Assembly: GCF_019511645.1 (NCBI RefSeq) | Contig: NZ_JAEUAX010000002.1 | Span: forward strand, 124,001-188,000 | Origin: Microbacterium ureisolvens | GTDB taxonomy: Bacteria; Actinomycetota; Actinomycetes; Actinomycetales; Microbacteriaceae | Direction of reading: 5' to 3' | Length of the DNA stretch: 64,000 nt | Part shown: positions 1 to 7,947 of the stretch, one piece after another | How the letters are laid out: each line of letters opens with the position of its first letter | Numbering within the stretch: the first letter of the stretch is position 1 | The notes under the pieces: generated by a model | Database searches by the model: none | What the model was told of the DNA's origin: nothing | The model's input: only the letters and a program-made list of their open reading frames with translations | Made by a program: the position numbers and the translations under genes

Positions 1-740
1 CCGCCGAGATCGAAGCCCTCGCGGCCGCGATCGAGGCGGCCCAGCGACAGATCGCACTGTCGCTGTCGCCCGGCCGCGACCTGTCGGCCGCGCACCTGGA
101 GCATCTTCGCGCGCACGCCACGATGTGGCGGATCTGCGACGACCTGTGGGACCGGTGGGACGACGTCGAGGCGAACTTCGCGCGCCTGGCGCGGTGGGCG
201 CCGCTGGCCGGCCCCGACGGCTGGCCCGATGCCGACATGCTGCCGCTGGGCCGCATCGGCATCCGCGCCGAGCGCGGCGAGCCCCGTGAGGGGGCGCTCA
301 CCCTCGCCGAACGCCGCACGCTCGTGACCCTGTGGGTCATGGCCCGATCGCCCCTGATGATCGGCGGCGACCTGCCGACGAGCGCGCCCGAGACGATCGC
401 GCTGTTCACCAACGACGAGGTGCTCGAGATCCTCCGCGACTCCACCGGCAACCGCGAGCTGCTGCGGGAACGCGACCTCGTCATCTGGGCCGCCGAACGC
501 GGCGACACCCGCTGGGCCGCCGTCTTCAACACCGCCGACCACGCCCGCGAGGTGCCTTTCGACACCCGCTCCCTCGGGCTCGGTCCCGCACCGGCCGCCG
601 TCATGGACGTGTGGGTCGCGGCATCCGTTCCCGTCCACGCCGTGAACGAACAGTCGGATGCCGCCCGCAGCGTCGCCCCCGGCAGCTCTGTCGTGCGGAT
701 CTCCCTCGAGCCGCACGGGTGCGTCCTCCTGCGGGCGTGA
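1..740 (+). CDS. alpha-galactosidase, GH27-like, C-terminal part (5' end outside window)
   Basis: The frame is already open at base 3 and runs to TGA at 738-740, so the start lies upstream of the window. The visible part carries 'IALSLSPG' (around base 54), then 'MWRICDDLWDRWDD', which resembles the GH27 block holding the acid/base Asp, and 'MARSPLMIGGDLP', a typical GH27 block. The last ~80 residues look like the small beta-sandwich domain that follows the TIM barrel. GH27 enzymes remove terminal alpha-galactose from galacto-oligosaccharides and galactomannan. The nucleophile block (YLKYD-like) is outside the window, so activity cannot be judged. The gene is followed by two LacI-type operators that serve the next operon. 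Confidence 0.82.
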   Translation, partial: AEIEALAAAIEAAQRQIALSLSPGRDLSAAHLEHLRAHATMWRICDDLWDRWDDVEANFARLARWAPLAGPDGWPDADMLPLGRIGIRAERGEPREGALTLAERRTLVTLWVMARSPLMIGGDLPTSAPETIALFTNDEVLEILRDSTGNRELLRERDLVIWAAERGDTRWAAVFNTADHAREVPFDTRSLGLGPAPAAVMDVWVAASVPVHAVNEQSDAARSVAPGSSVVRISLEPHGCVLLRA

Positions 741-753
741 CGGGAGCTCAGAC

Positions 754-769
754 GGGAAAGCGCTTGCGC
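754..769. promoter_or_regulatory. putative LacI-family operator 1 upstream of the 877 operon
   Basis: GGGAAAGCGCTTGCGC has the AAAGCGCTT core typical of LacI/GalR operators. It lies 41 bases before a second similar site (795-810), close to four helical turns, which would suit cooperative or looped binding. It partly overlaps a weak -35 candidate (TTGCGC, 764-769). Confidence 0.55.
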
Positions 770-794
770 ATGGCTCGATCGCATGGCACACTAT

Positions 795-810
795 TGGAAA
801 GCGTTTACCC
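795..810. promoter_or_regulatory. putative LacI-family operator 2 upstream of the 877 operon
   Basis: TGGAAAGCGTTTACCC is a near-palindromic LacI-type site just downstream of a weak -10 candidate (CACACT, 787-792). It lies 67 bases before the ATG at 877. Similar sites occur at 4284, 5415, 7922 and 15124. One of the two LacI proteins encoded downstream (4341 or 5467) is the likely binder. Confidence 0.6.
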
Positions 811-876
811 GCGGTTCTTCGGTCCCCGATGCCGGAGCCGGGTACCCACAGCCTTCAGAGCAGAAAGCAGGACCCC

Positions 877-2079
877 ATGACCGACACGACTCTCGCCCCG
901 GCCCCGGCCGAGGCGTCCGGGCGTCCCACCGTGCGTGAGATCGGCATCATCATGAACGGCGTCTCGGGCCGGATGGGCTACCGGCAGCACCTGGTGCGCT
1001 CGATCCTCGCGATCCGCGACCAGGGCGGCATCGAGCTGCCCGACGGCACCAAGGTCACCGTGAAGCCGCTCCTCGTCGGCCGCAGTGAGGCCAAGCTCGC
1101 CGAGCTCGCCGCCAGGCACGGCATCGAGGACTACACGACCGACCTCGACGCCGCCCTCGCCGACCCGCGCTGGGAGATCTACGCCGACTTCCTCGTCACC
1201 AAGGCGCGCGCCTCGGCGCTGCGCAAGGCGATCGCCGCCGGCAAGACGATCTACACCGAGAAGCCCACGGCGGAGACGGTCGAGGAGGCCCTCGAGCTCG
1301 CGAGGCTCGCGCAGGAGGCCGGCGTCAAGACGGGTGTCGTGCACGACAAGCTCTATCTGCCGGGCCTGCAGAAGCTCAAGCGCCTCATCGACTCCGGCTT
1401 CTTCGGGCGCATCCTGTCGGTGCGCGGCGAGTTCGGCTACTGGGTCTTCGAGGGCGACTGGCAGCCGGCCCAGCGCCCGTCGTGGAACTACCGCGCCGAG
1501 GACGGCGGCGGCATCATCGTCGACATGTTCCCGCACTGGAACTACGTGCTCGAGAACCTGTTCGGCGAGGTCAAGACCGTCTACGCGCAGGCCGCCGTGC
1601 ACATCTCCGACCGCTGGGACGAGAAGGGCGAGCACTACACCGCCACCGCCGAGGACGCCGCGTACGGCATCTTCGAGCTCGAGGGCGACATCGTCGCGCA
1701 GATCAACTCGTCGTGGACGGTGCGCGTGAACCGCGACGAGCTCGTCGAGTTCCACGTCGACGGGACGCACGGCTCGGCCGTCGTGGGCCTCTTCGGCGCG
1801 AAGATCCAGCACCGCAACGCCACCCCGAAGCCGGTCTGGAACCCGGACCTCGCCGACGACCACGACTACGACGCCGACTGGGCCGAGGTTCCGACCAACG
1901 ACGTGTTCCAGAACGGCTTCCGCCAGCAGTGGGAGGAGTTCCTCGTCTCGTACGCCCTCGGCACCGACTACGAGTTCGACCTGCTGTCGGGGGCGCGCGG
2001 CGTGCTGCTGGCCGAGGCGGGCCTGCAGTCGAGCCGCGAAGGCCGCAAGGTCGAGCTGCCCACGCTGTCGCTGGACTGA
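877..2079 (+). CDS. Gfo/Idh/MocA family NAD(P)-dependent sugar oxidoreductase
   Basis: A 400-residue protein. The Rossmann segment near residues 25-35 carries 'NGVSGRMGYRQH', a variant glycine-rich loop, and 'IYTEKPTAE' matches the conserved EKP motif whose Lys is catalytic in this family. These enzymes oxidise or reduce a hydroxyl of a sugar, inositol or sugar acid; the substrate is not visible here. The ATG at 877 is chosen because AGCAGGA precedes it and the upstream codons in frame overlap the operator region. It is the first gene of a tight operon with a DUF993 protein (6-base gap) and a TIM-barrel isomerase. Two LacI-type operators precede it. Confidence 0.85.
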   Translation: MTDTTLAPAPAEASGRPTVREIGIIMNGVSGRMGYRQHLVRSILAIRDQGGIELPDGTKVTVKPLLVGRSEAKLAELAARHGIEDYTTDLDAALADPRWEIYADFLVTKARASALRKAIAAGKTIYTEKPTAETVEEALELARLAQEAGVKTGVVHDKLYLPGLQKLKRLIDSGFFGRILSVRGEFGYWVFEGDWQPAQRPSWNYRAEDGGGIIVDMFPHWNYVLENLFGEVKTVYAQAAVHISDRWDEKGEHYTATAEDAAYGIFELEGDIVAQINSSWTVRVNRDELVEFHVDGTHGSAVVGLFGAKIQHRNATPKPVWNPDLADDHDYDADWAEVPTNDVFQNGFRQQWEEFLVSYALGTDYEFDLLSGARGVLLAEAGLQSSREGRKVELPTLSLD

Positions 2080-2084
2080 CCTTT

Positions 2085-3302
2085 ATGACGAAGCTCACTC
2101 TCCTCTCCGACGCCGGGGCTCTCTCCGCCGTCGAGCTGAACGAGTCCCCGGGCTACACCAGGCCCGAGGATGTCCTCCGGAGCCGCGTGGCGTACGCCGC
2201 CGCGCACGTCGTGCCGAAGACCTGGGCAGACAACACCCCGGGTCAGCCCGCCGAGGTCGACTGGGACGCGACCCTGGACTTCCGCCGCGCCGTGTACTCG
2301 TGGGGGCTGGGCGTCGCCGACGCCATGGACACGGCCCAGCGCAACATGGGCCTCGACGCCGCGGCGACGCGCGACCTCATCGCGCGCTCGGCCGAAGTCG
2401 CGCGCGAGGAGGGCGGCTCGGTCGTCGTCGGCGTCAACACCGACCACGTCGAGGCCGAGCGCATCTCGCTGCAGGAGGTCATCGACGCCTATAAGGAGCA
2501 GCTCCACTTCACCGAGGAGCAGGGCGCAGGCCCGGTGCTCATGGCGTCGCGCCACCTCGCGCGCGTCGCGGAGTCGGCCGACGACTACCGCCGCGTGTAC
2601 CGCGAGGTGCTGCAGTCGGCGACCGTGCCCGTGGTGCTCCACTGGCTCGGCACGGCGTTCGACCCCGTGCTGGAGGGCTACTTCGGCTCGCCCGACTGGC
2701 GCGAGGCGTCGGCGGTGCTCCTGGAGATCATCGAGGAGAACGTCGACAAGATCGCGGGCGTCAAGATGAGCCTGCTCGACGCGGCGTCCGAGGTGTCGGT
2801 GCGCGAGCGCCTGCCCGAGGGCGTGCGCATGTTCACCGGCGACGACTTCAACTACGTCGGCCTCATCGGCGGGCAGGACGTGCCCGAGGCGGCCCAGCCG
2901 GCGCGCAACCCCGACAGCCCGCGTCAGCACTCCGATGCGCTGCTGGGCGCCTTCGCGGCGATCACGCCGGTGGCGTCCGCGGCGATCCAGGCGCTCGACG
3001 CCGGCGACCCCGCCCGGTATCTCGAGATCCTCGGGCCCACCGAGGAGCTCAGCCGCCAGGTGTTCGCCGCGCCGACGTTCTACTACAAGACCGGCGTCGC
3101 CTTCCTGTCGTGGCTCAACGGCCACCAGCCGGCGTTCCAGATGGTCGGCGGGCTGCACTCGGCGCGAAGCCTTCCGCACCTGTCGCGCATCGTCGAACTC
3201 GCGAACGCGTCGCTCGCCTTCGAGCGTCCCGAGCTCGCGGCCATCCGCTGGCACGGGATGCTGCGCCACAACGGCATCGATGTTCCCGGAGTGATCGCAT
3301 GA
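2085..3302 (+). CDS. DUF993 family protein, dihydrodipicolinate-synthase-like aldolase/lyase
   Basis: A 405-residue protein recognisable as DUF993, usually annotated as a dihydrodipicolinate synthase family protein (class I aldolase-like TIM barrel). Visible landmarks are 'VVVGVNTDHVEAERISLQE', 'VPVVLHWLGTAFDP', and 'KIAGVKMSLLD', whose Lys sits where the Schiff-base Lys of this fold is expected. The reaction of DUF993 is not known to me. It lies between a sugar dehydrogenase and a sugar-phosphate isomerase-like protein, so a role in cleaving or dehydrating an oxidised sugar is an inference. ATG at 2085 follows the previous stop by 6 bases, and the stop overlaps the next ATG (ATGA at 3299-3302). 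Confidence 0.8.
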   Translation: MTKLTLLSDAGALSAVELNESPGYTRPEDVLRSRVAYAAAHVVPKTWADNTPGQPAEVDWDATLDFRRAVYSWGLGVADAMDTAQRNMGLDAAATRDLIARSAEVAREEGGSVVVGVNTDHVEAERISLQEVIDAYKEQLHFTEEQGAGPVLMASRHLARVAESADDYRRVYREVLQSATVPVVLHWLGTAFDPVLEGYFGSPDWREASAVLLEIIEENVDKIAGVKMSLLDAASEVSVRERLPEGVRMFTGDDFNYVGLIGGQDVPEAAQPARNPDSPRQHSDALLGAFAAITPVASAAIQALDAGDPARYLEILGPTEELSRQVFAAPTFYYKTGVAFLSWLNGHQPAFQMVGGLHSARSLPHLSRIVELANASLAFERPELAAIRWHGMLRHNGIDVPGVIA

Positions 3303-4195
3303 GTGCGCCTGAGCGCGTGAGCGCGGATCCGCGCCTGTCGATCAACCAGGCGACCATCAAGTACGCCGACCTCGCCACCGCGCTTCGCGTGACCGCAGAG
3401 GCGGGCGTGCAGGCGATCGGCCTGTGGCGGGAGCCGGTGCAGGAGGTCGGCCTCAGGGCTGCTGCCTCGATGCTCACCGACTCGGGGCTGCGCTTCACCA
3501 CGCACTGCCGCTCGGGCTTCTTCACGATGCCCGAGGGTCCGGCGCGCCGCGCATCGATCGACGACAACCGCGTCGCGATCGAAGAGGCCGCGACGCTGGC
3601 CGCCGCGGGCGCCGAGGGGTCGACCGCGATCCTCGTCCTCGTCGCCGGCGGGCTGCCCGAGGGCTCCCGCGACCTGGTCGGCGCGCGCGAGCGGGTACGC
3701 GACGCCATCGGAGAGCTGGCACCGGATGCTGCGGCCGCGGGCGTGACGCTGGCCATTGAGCCGCTGCATCCGATGTACGCGTCGGATCGCTGCGTCGTCT
3801 CGACGCTCGGCCAGGCGCTCGATATCGCCGCCGACTTCGACCCGGCCGTCGTGGGCGCCACCGTCGACACGTTCCACATCTGGTGGGACCCGGAGGTGCT
3901 GCCGTCGATCGAGCGCGCGGGCCGTGAGGGCCGCATCGCGACGTACCAGGTGTGCGACTGGAAGACGCCTCTGCCCGCCGACGTGCTGCTCAGCCGCCAC
4001 TACCCGGGCGACGGCATCATCGACTTCGCGTCGCTGACCCGGGCCGTCGAGGCGACCGGCTACGACCGCGACATCGAGGTCGAGATCTTCAACGAGGAGA
4101 TCTGGGCCACCGACCCGCTCGTCGCGGTGCAGCGCACGGCCGCCGGGTTCGCGGCATCCGTCTCGCCGCACCTGCGCGCCCGCGTCGCCAGCTGA
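3299..4195 (+). CDS. sugar phosphate isomerase/epimerase (xylose-isomerase-like TIM barrel)
   Basis: A 298-residue protein with the AP-endonuclease-2 / xylose isomerase-like barrel pattern: 'LSINQATIKYADL' at strand 1, 'LAIEPLHPMYASDR' with the metal-site Glu, 'GATVDTFHIWWDPE' with the metal-site Asp/His, and 'DIEVEIFNEEIW' with the last metal-site Glu. Members are metal-dependent sugar isomerases, epimerases or 3-keto-sugar-processing enzymes. It is the third gene of the operon starting at 877, and its ATG overlaps the preceding stop. A strong hairpin terminator follows. The exact substrate is unknown. Confidence 0.82.
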   Translation: MSAPERVSADPRLSINQATIKYADLATALRVTAEAGVQAIGLWREPVQEVGLRAAASMLTDSGLRFTTHCRSGFFTMPEGPARRASIDDNRVAIEEAATLAAAGAEGSTAILVLVAGGLPEGSRDLVGARERVRDAIGELAPDAAAAGVTLAIEPLHPMYASDRCVVSTLGQALDIAADFDPAVVGATVDTFHIWWDPEVLPSIERAGREGRIATYQVCDWKTPLPADVLLSRHYPGDGIIDFASLTRAVEATGYDRDIEVEIFNEEIWATDPLVAVQRTAAGFAASVSPHLRARVAS

Positions 4196-4212
4196 CGGCG
4201 CGTCCGTCTCGG

Positions 4213-4246
4213 AGCGCCCGCGGGGTTCTTGGCCCCCGCGGGCGCT
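4213..4246 (+). terminator. rho-independent-type terminator of the 877-4195 operon
   Basis: A perfect 13-bp stem: 4213-4225 pairs with 4234-4246 around an 8-base loop (TTCTTGGC). It starts 18 bases after the stop of the isomerase-like gene and is followed by TCGTCGTCG rather than a T-run, as is usual in high-GC actinobacteria. Confidence 0.75.
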
Positions 4247-4283
4247 TCGTCGTCGATGCGGGATTGAACTGGGGAAAAGTTGA

Positions 4284-4298
4284 GGGAAACCGCTTCCC
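4284..4298. promoter_or_regulatory. putative LacI-family operator in front of the lacI-type gene at 4341
   Basis: GGGAAACCGCTTCCC is nearly palindromic and fits the LacI-type consensus seen at 754, 795, 5415 and 15124. It lies 30 bases upstream of the -10 candidate TAGACT (4328-4333), so autoregulation of the downstream repressor is likely. Confidence 0.6.
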
Positions 4299-4327
4299 AA
4301 TCTATCGCCGTAACCGGACAGAGGCTC

Positions 4328-4341
4328 TAGACTCTGGCCTG
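4328..4341 (+). promoter_or_regulatory. -10 box and probable leaderless start of the LacI gene at 4341
   Basis: TAGACT (4328-4333) is followed by 7 bases and then the GTG at 4341, which puts the expected transcription start on or next to the start codon. No Shine-Dalgarno sequence precedes the GTG, which supports a leaderless mRNA. Confidence 0.5.
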
Positions 4342-5375
4342 TGAGCGACATGATCGCGCCTACCCGAGGCGCCGCCACCCTTCACGATGTCGCGCGCGAG
4401 GCCGGGGTCTCGCTCGCGACAGCGTCGCGGGTGCTCAACGGCTCGACGCGGAAGGTGGCCGAGAGCTACCGCGAGCGTGTCGAGACCGCAGCCGAGAAGC
4501 TCGGCTACACGGCCAATCTCTCCGCCCAGGCCACCGCGCGAGGCACCGCCGCCATCGTCGCGCTCCTGGTCGCCGATATCGCCGACCCGTATTTCGGCCA
4601 GCTCGCCTCCGGCGTCGCGCGCGGCGCCGACGAGGCCGGCCTCGTCGTCACGATCGCGATCACGGAGCGCGATCCGCAGCGCGAGGTCAAACTGGTGCGC
4701 GCCCTGCGCGGACAACGGCCCCGCGGCCTCATCCTGGCGGCCTCGCGCGTCGAAGGACCGGACGCCGTGGGCCTGCAGGGCGAGCTCGACGCGTTCTCGC
4801 AGATGGGCGGCCGCGTCGTGGTCGTCGGTCCCGGCGGGGGCAACGCCCGCTCGGTGGCGGTCGACAACCAGGGCGGCGCGACGGCACTCGGCACCGAGCT
4901 CGCGGGCCTCGGCTATCGCGAGGCGATCGTGGTGGCGGCTGCCGAGGGCATCCGCACCTCCGACGACCGCGTCGACGGCTTCACCGCCGGCTTCAGCGCG
5001 GCCGGCGGCACCGTGCGAGAAGTCCGTCGCGCCGGCTTCACCCGCGACGCCGGCTATGCGGCCGCGTCCGAGCTGCTCGAGGGCGACGTACCCGCCGGCA
5101 CCCTGATCTTCGGCATCAGCGACGTCGTCGCGATCGGCATCATGTCGGCGGTGCGCGACGCCGGGCGCCAGGTCGGCGACGACATCGCCGTCGCCGGCTT
5201 CGACGACATCGCCACGGGTCGCGACATCCGTCCCGGCCTGACGACGGTGCGCGTTCCTCTCGAAGATCTCGGCTACCGCGCCCTGCACGCCGCCACCGAT
5301 CCGGAATGGAACGATGCCGAGACGCAGCTCCCGCTCGAGGTCGTCGTGCGCGGCAGCACGCCGCCGCGCACCTGA
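4341..5375 (+). CDS. LacI-family transcriptional regulator
   Basis: A 344-residue LacI/GalR-type repressor. The helix-turn-helix is at about residues 13-35 ('LHDVAREAGVSLATASRVLN') followed by a hinge-like stretch and a periplasmic-binding-protein-like sensor ('VALLVADIADPYFGQLASG', 'AVAGFDDIATGRDIRPGLT'). GTG at 4341 is preferred because a -10 box sits 7 bases upstream; an ATG at 4350 is an alternative. It follows the sugar operon at 877-4195 and has its own operator, so it probably controls itself and that operon. The ligand is not visible. Confidence 0.9.
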   Translation: MSDMIAPTRGAATLHDVAREAGVSLATASRVLNGSTRKVAESYRERVETAAEKLGYTANLSAQATARGTAAIVALLVADIADPYFGQLASGVARGADEAGLVVTIAITERDPQREVKLVRALRGQRPRGLILAASRVEGPDAVGLQGELDAFSQMGGRVVVVGPGGGNARSVAVDNQGGATALGTELAGLGYREAIVVAAAEGIRTSDDRVDGFTAGFSAAGGTVREVRRAGFTRDAGYAAASELLEGDVPAGTLIFGISDVVAIGIMSAVRDAGRQVGDDIAVAGFDDIATGRDIRPGLTTVRVPLEDLGYRALHAATDPEWNDAETQLPLEVVVRGSTPPRT

Positions 5376-5414
5376 CGAGCGCGCGGCGCTGCCGGTCGGG
5401 CGTGAGCGCCGGTG

Positions 5415-5436
5415 AGGAAACGCTTCCGGGTAGGCT
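5415..5436. promoter_or_regulatory. LacI-type operator and -10 box of the LacI gene at 5467
   Basis: AGGAAACGCTTCCG (5415-5428) is a LacI-type near-palindrome lying immediately upstream of a -10 candidate TAGGCT (5431-5436). A repressor bound here would cover the -35 and spacer. AGGGAG at 5453-5458 is the ribosome binding site of the following gene. Confidence 0.6.
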
Positions 5437-5466
5437 GAGCGCGCCGAGACCCAGGGAGACACACGG

Positions 5467-6480
5467 ATGCCTCGACCGCCCCGCGCCGACCGCTCGACAC
5501 GCGTCACCATCGCCGACGTCGCCGCCCGGGCGGGGGTGTCGCTGTCGACCGTGTCGCGTGCACTCAACGGCAACCCCACGGTGGATCCGGCGCTCGCCGA
5601 GCGTGTGAAGGCGGCCGCCGATGCCCTCGACTACACCGCGAGCCCCGTCGCGCGCAGCCTCGTGCTCGGGCGCACGCAGACGGTCGCTGTCATCGTCCCC
5701 GACCTCGGCAACCCCACGTTCCAGGCGATTCTGCGCGGGCTCAGCCACGCGGCCGCGGCCGACGACTACCACGTGCTCGTGGCCGACTCCGCCGAGTCGG
5801 TCGAGGAGGAGCGCGTACTCGCGGGAACGACTCGTCGCCGCACCGACGGCGTCATTCTCTGCGCCCCGCGCCTGCCGCAGGACGAGCTGGACCGGCTCGT
5901 CGGCGGACTCCGGCCGGTCGTGCTCATCAACCGCACGTCGGGCGAGGTGCCTTCCGTGGGCGCGGACTACCGCACCGCGCTCAGCACCGAACTCGCCCAC
6001 CTCCACGAGCTGGGTCACCGGCGGATCGTCTTCCTCGCCGGCGCGCCGGGCAGCGTCGCCAATACGGCACGCCTCGACGCGATCGCCGCGTTCGTCGCCG
6101 AGCACCCCGACACCGAGGTCGCCGAGATCCCGTGCGGCGTCGACTTCGAAGCGGGCGCCGCGGCGGGCACCGCCGTGCGGGCGTCGGGAGCGACGGCCGC
6201 GGTCGCCTTCAACGACCTCGTGGCGATGGGCCTTCTGAGCGCCGTGCAGGCGGACGGATGCCGCGTTCCCGACGACCTCTCGATCGTGGGGTTCGACGAC
6301 ATCCCGTTCGCGCGGTACACGACTCCCCCGCTGACGACGGCGGCCGTGCCGGCGACGGAGCTCGGAGCCCAGGCCTGGGCGCGCATGCGCGAGCTGCTCG
6401 AGGGCGCCGAGCCGGGGCATCCGTTGACCGTCCTTCCCGAGCTGACGATCCGCGGAACGACGGGGCGCGCCCGGACCTGA
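5467..6480 (+). CDS. LacI-family transcriptional regulator
   Basis: A 337-residue LacI/GalR repressor with the HTH at about residues 13-33 ('VTIADVAARAGVSLSTVSR') and the sensor core ('VAVIVPDLGNPTFQAILRG', 'LSIVGFDDIPFARYTTPPL'). It is the second LacI gene in tandem after 4341-5375, separated by 91 bases with its own promoter and operator, so the two are regulated separately. It may control the GH27 gene, the 877 operon or the uronate operon at 7948, whose promoter carries a similar site. ATG at 5467 is supported by AGGGAG 8 bases upstream. Confidence 0.9.
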   Translation: MPRPPRADRSTRVTIADVAARAGVSLSTVSRALNGNPTVDPALAERVKAAADALDYTASPVARSLVLGRTQTVAVIVPDLGNPTFQAILRGLSHAAAADDYHVLVADSAESVEEERVLAGTTRRRTDGVILCAPRLPQDELDRLVGGLRPVVLINRTSGEVPSVGADYRTALSTELAHLHELGHRRIVFLAGAPGSVANTARLDAIAAFVAEHPDTEVAEIPCGVDFEAGAAAGTAVRASGATAAVAFNDLVAMGLLSAVQADGCRVPDDLSIVGFDDIPFARYTTPPLTTAAVPATELGAQAWARMRELLEGAEPGHPLTVLPELTIRGTTGRART

Positions 6481-6611
6481 GCTGCGGTCCCCGGCCACTG
6501 AGGTCGCCTGGCACTCCGGCGGCTAGCGTGTCGGACCGCGGCCTTCAACCCCTTCGCCTGCGCGAGGAATCGGGTCGGACACTGGCGTCCGGACGACACG
6601 AGGAGGCCGAC

Positions 6612-7214
6612 ATGGCTGAGCAGCCCGGAAACCAGACACCCGACACGCCGGATCTCAAGGAGTCGGAGCTCCGCGAGATGAAGGTCGACGAGCTTCGTGC
6701 GAAGGCGAGGGACGCCGGCGTTCCCGGTGCGGCGGATCTCAACAAGGAAGAACTGGTCGAGGCGATCTCCGAGCGGGAGCGACGGAAGGGCCTCGACGAG
6801 GGAGGGGGCGAAGGCGCCGACGACCTCGGGGCCGGCCCCGACGACGGGCGGGTGCGGCAGGGGCCCGAGGCGTCCCGGTCGCTGGACTACTCCCAGGAGG
6901 TCACGTCGCCGGACGACGAGCCGGAGCGCGACGGCCGCAGCCTCGCGACCACTCACCACGAGGTGATCCGCCAATGGGCCGAAGAGCGCGGCGGGCGCCC
7001 CGCGACCGTCGACGGCACCGAGCACGGTGATCACCTCGGTGTGCTGCGGTTCGACTTCGGCGAGAAGACGGAGCGCCTGCGCGAGGTCAGCTGGGAGGAG
7101 TGGTTCGAGACGTTCGACGCGCGACGCCTGAACTTCATCTACCAGCAGACCCGGTCCGACGGCGCGCAGTCCAACTTCTTCCGGCTCGACAACCCCGAGC
7201 GGGAGGACGGCTGA
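6612..7214 (+). CDS. Rho_N-domain protein with conserved acidic C-terminal domain
   Basis: A 200-residue hydrophilic protein. Residues ~20-57 ('LREMKVDELRAKARDAGV', 'NKEELVEAISERER') form a Rho termination factor N-terminal / SAP-like helical module. A charged, disordered linker follows (about 58-110). Residues ~112-198 ('THHEVIRQWAEERGGRPATV', 'EVSWEEWFETFDARRLNFIY') form a small conserved domain found in many bacterial proteins that are often wrongly labelled 1,4-alpha-glucan branching enzyme. Its function is not known to me. AGGAGG at 6601-6606 gives a very strong start at 6612, and a TAGCGT -10 candidate lies at 6524-6529. It appears monocistronic. Confidence 0.75.
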   Translation: MAEQPGNQTPDTPDLKESELREMKVDELRAKARDAGVPGAADLNKEELVEAISERERRKGLDEGGGEGADDLGAGPDDGRVRQGPEASRSLDYSQEVTSPDDEPERDGRSLATTHHEVIRQWAEERGGRPATVDGTEHGDHLGVLRFDFGEKTERLREVSWEEWFETFDARRLNFIYQQTRSDGAQSNFFRLDNPEREDG

Positions 7215-7235
7215 CGGCTCCGAAGAGACACGGGC

Positions 7236-7805
7236 TCAGGCGCGCACTCGGCCCATCTGCCGGAAGGTCACCGACCACCGCTCCTCGGCGACGGCCGGGA
7301 TGGAGTGCTGCCAGGTCCATCGCGCCGCACCGGTGAGCGCATATGCGGAGCGGGCGGCCAGCGGCTGCTCGAAGACTCGGCGCTCGCCGCCCGCCGCGGT
7401 GCGCTGGAAGCGCATGATGCACGCCGATCCGAGGGAGACGCCCACCACGACGCCCCCGAACGCGAGCACGTCCTTGTGCCAGCCGATGGTGGCCCCCGGC
7501 GGGTAGAACGACACCAGAGCTTCGACGAAGCTCGCGGGATCCACCCCGCCGAAGGCAGCCGACCGCATTCGCAGATCATGGAGATACCCAGGCATCGGCT
7601 CGATGTCGACCGTGCCGCGCGTCTCGAAGTCGTAGGCGACGCCGAACGCGCGCGTGAGCCGGCGGGACGGCACGCCGCGCATGACGAGCGGAGTCACCTC
7701 GAGCCCGGCGAATCGCTCCAGCAGCGCCGCTTCCTCGTCGACCGACAGCAGCTCCTCCCCGTACACCAGGCCGGACGGCTGCTCCACCACTCCTCGCATC
7801 GCCAT
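7236..7805 (-). CDS. AlkB-like 2-oxoglutarate/Fe(II)-dependent dioxygenase
   Basis: A 189-residue protein with the AlkB metal triad: 'GWHKDV' gives His110 and Asp112, 'RWTWQHSIP' gives His167. 'RWSVTFR' supplies the 2-oxoglutarate-binding Arg pair (about 176 and 182). The family oxidatively demethylates alkylated DNA or RNA bases, though some members act on proteins. The ATG at 7805 begins the conserved part; an in-frame ATG at 7799 is equally possible because neither has a clear ribosome binding site. It stands alone, convergent with the Rho_N gene (21-base gap) and divergent from the uronate operon. Confidence 0.82.
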   Translation of the reverse strand: MAMRGVVEQPSGLVYGEELLSVDEEAALLERFAGLEVTPLVMRGVPSRRLTRAFGVAYDFETRGTVDIEPMPGYLHDLRMRSAAFGGVDPASFVEALVSFYPPGATIGWHKDVLAFGGVVVGVSLGSACIMRFQRTAAGGERRVFEQPLAARSAYALTGAARWTWQHSIPAVAEERWSVTFRQMGRVRA

Positions 7806-7915
7806 GGGCCCAGTCTCGGCCCGGCGCGCCGTTCGGCCGACCGGGTTGACGGGTGCATGGCCGTCACCCTCAGGTCGGATTCCCCGCGGACGGCACCGGG
7901 TGGACGGGTGCGTGC

Positions 7916-7936
7916 TAGCCTGAGAAAACGTTTCCT
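7916..7936 (+). promoter_or_regulatory. -10 box and LacI-type operator of the 7948 operon
   Basis: TAGCCT (7916-7921) is a -10 candidate; it is directly followed by GAGAAAACGTTTCCT (7922-7936), a LacI-type site with the AAAACGTTT core. A repressor here would sit on the transcription start. The ribosome binding site AAGGAG (7938-7943) follows immediately. Confidence 0.6.
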
Positions 7937-7947
7937 GAAGGAGTGAG

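Noticed and set aside
805..1863. 352-residue open frame on the minus strand inside the Gfo/Idh/MocA gene
   Set aside because: Low-complexity Arg/Val/Asp-rich antisense shadow, a usual effect of GC-rich third positions; no domain or ribosome binding site.
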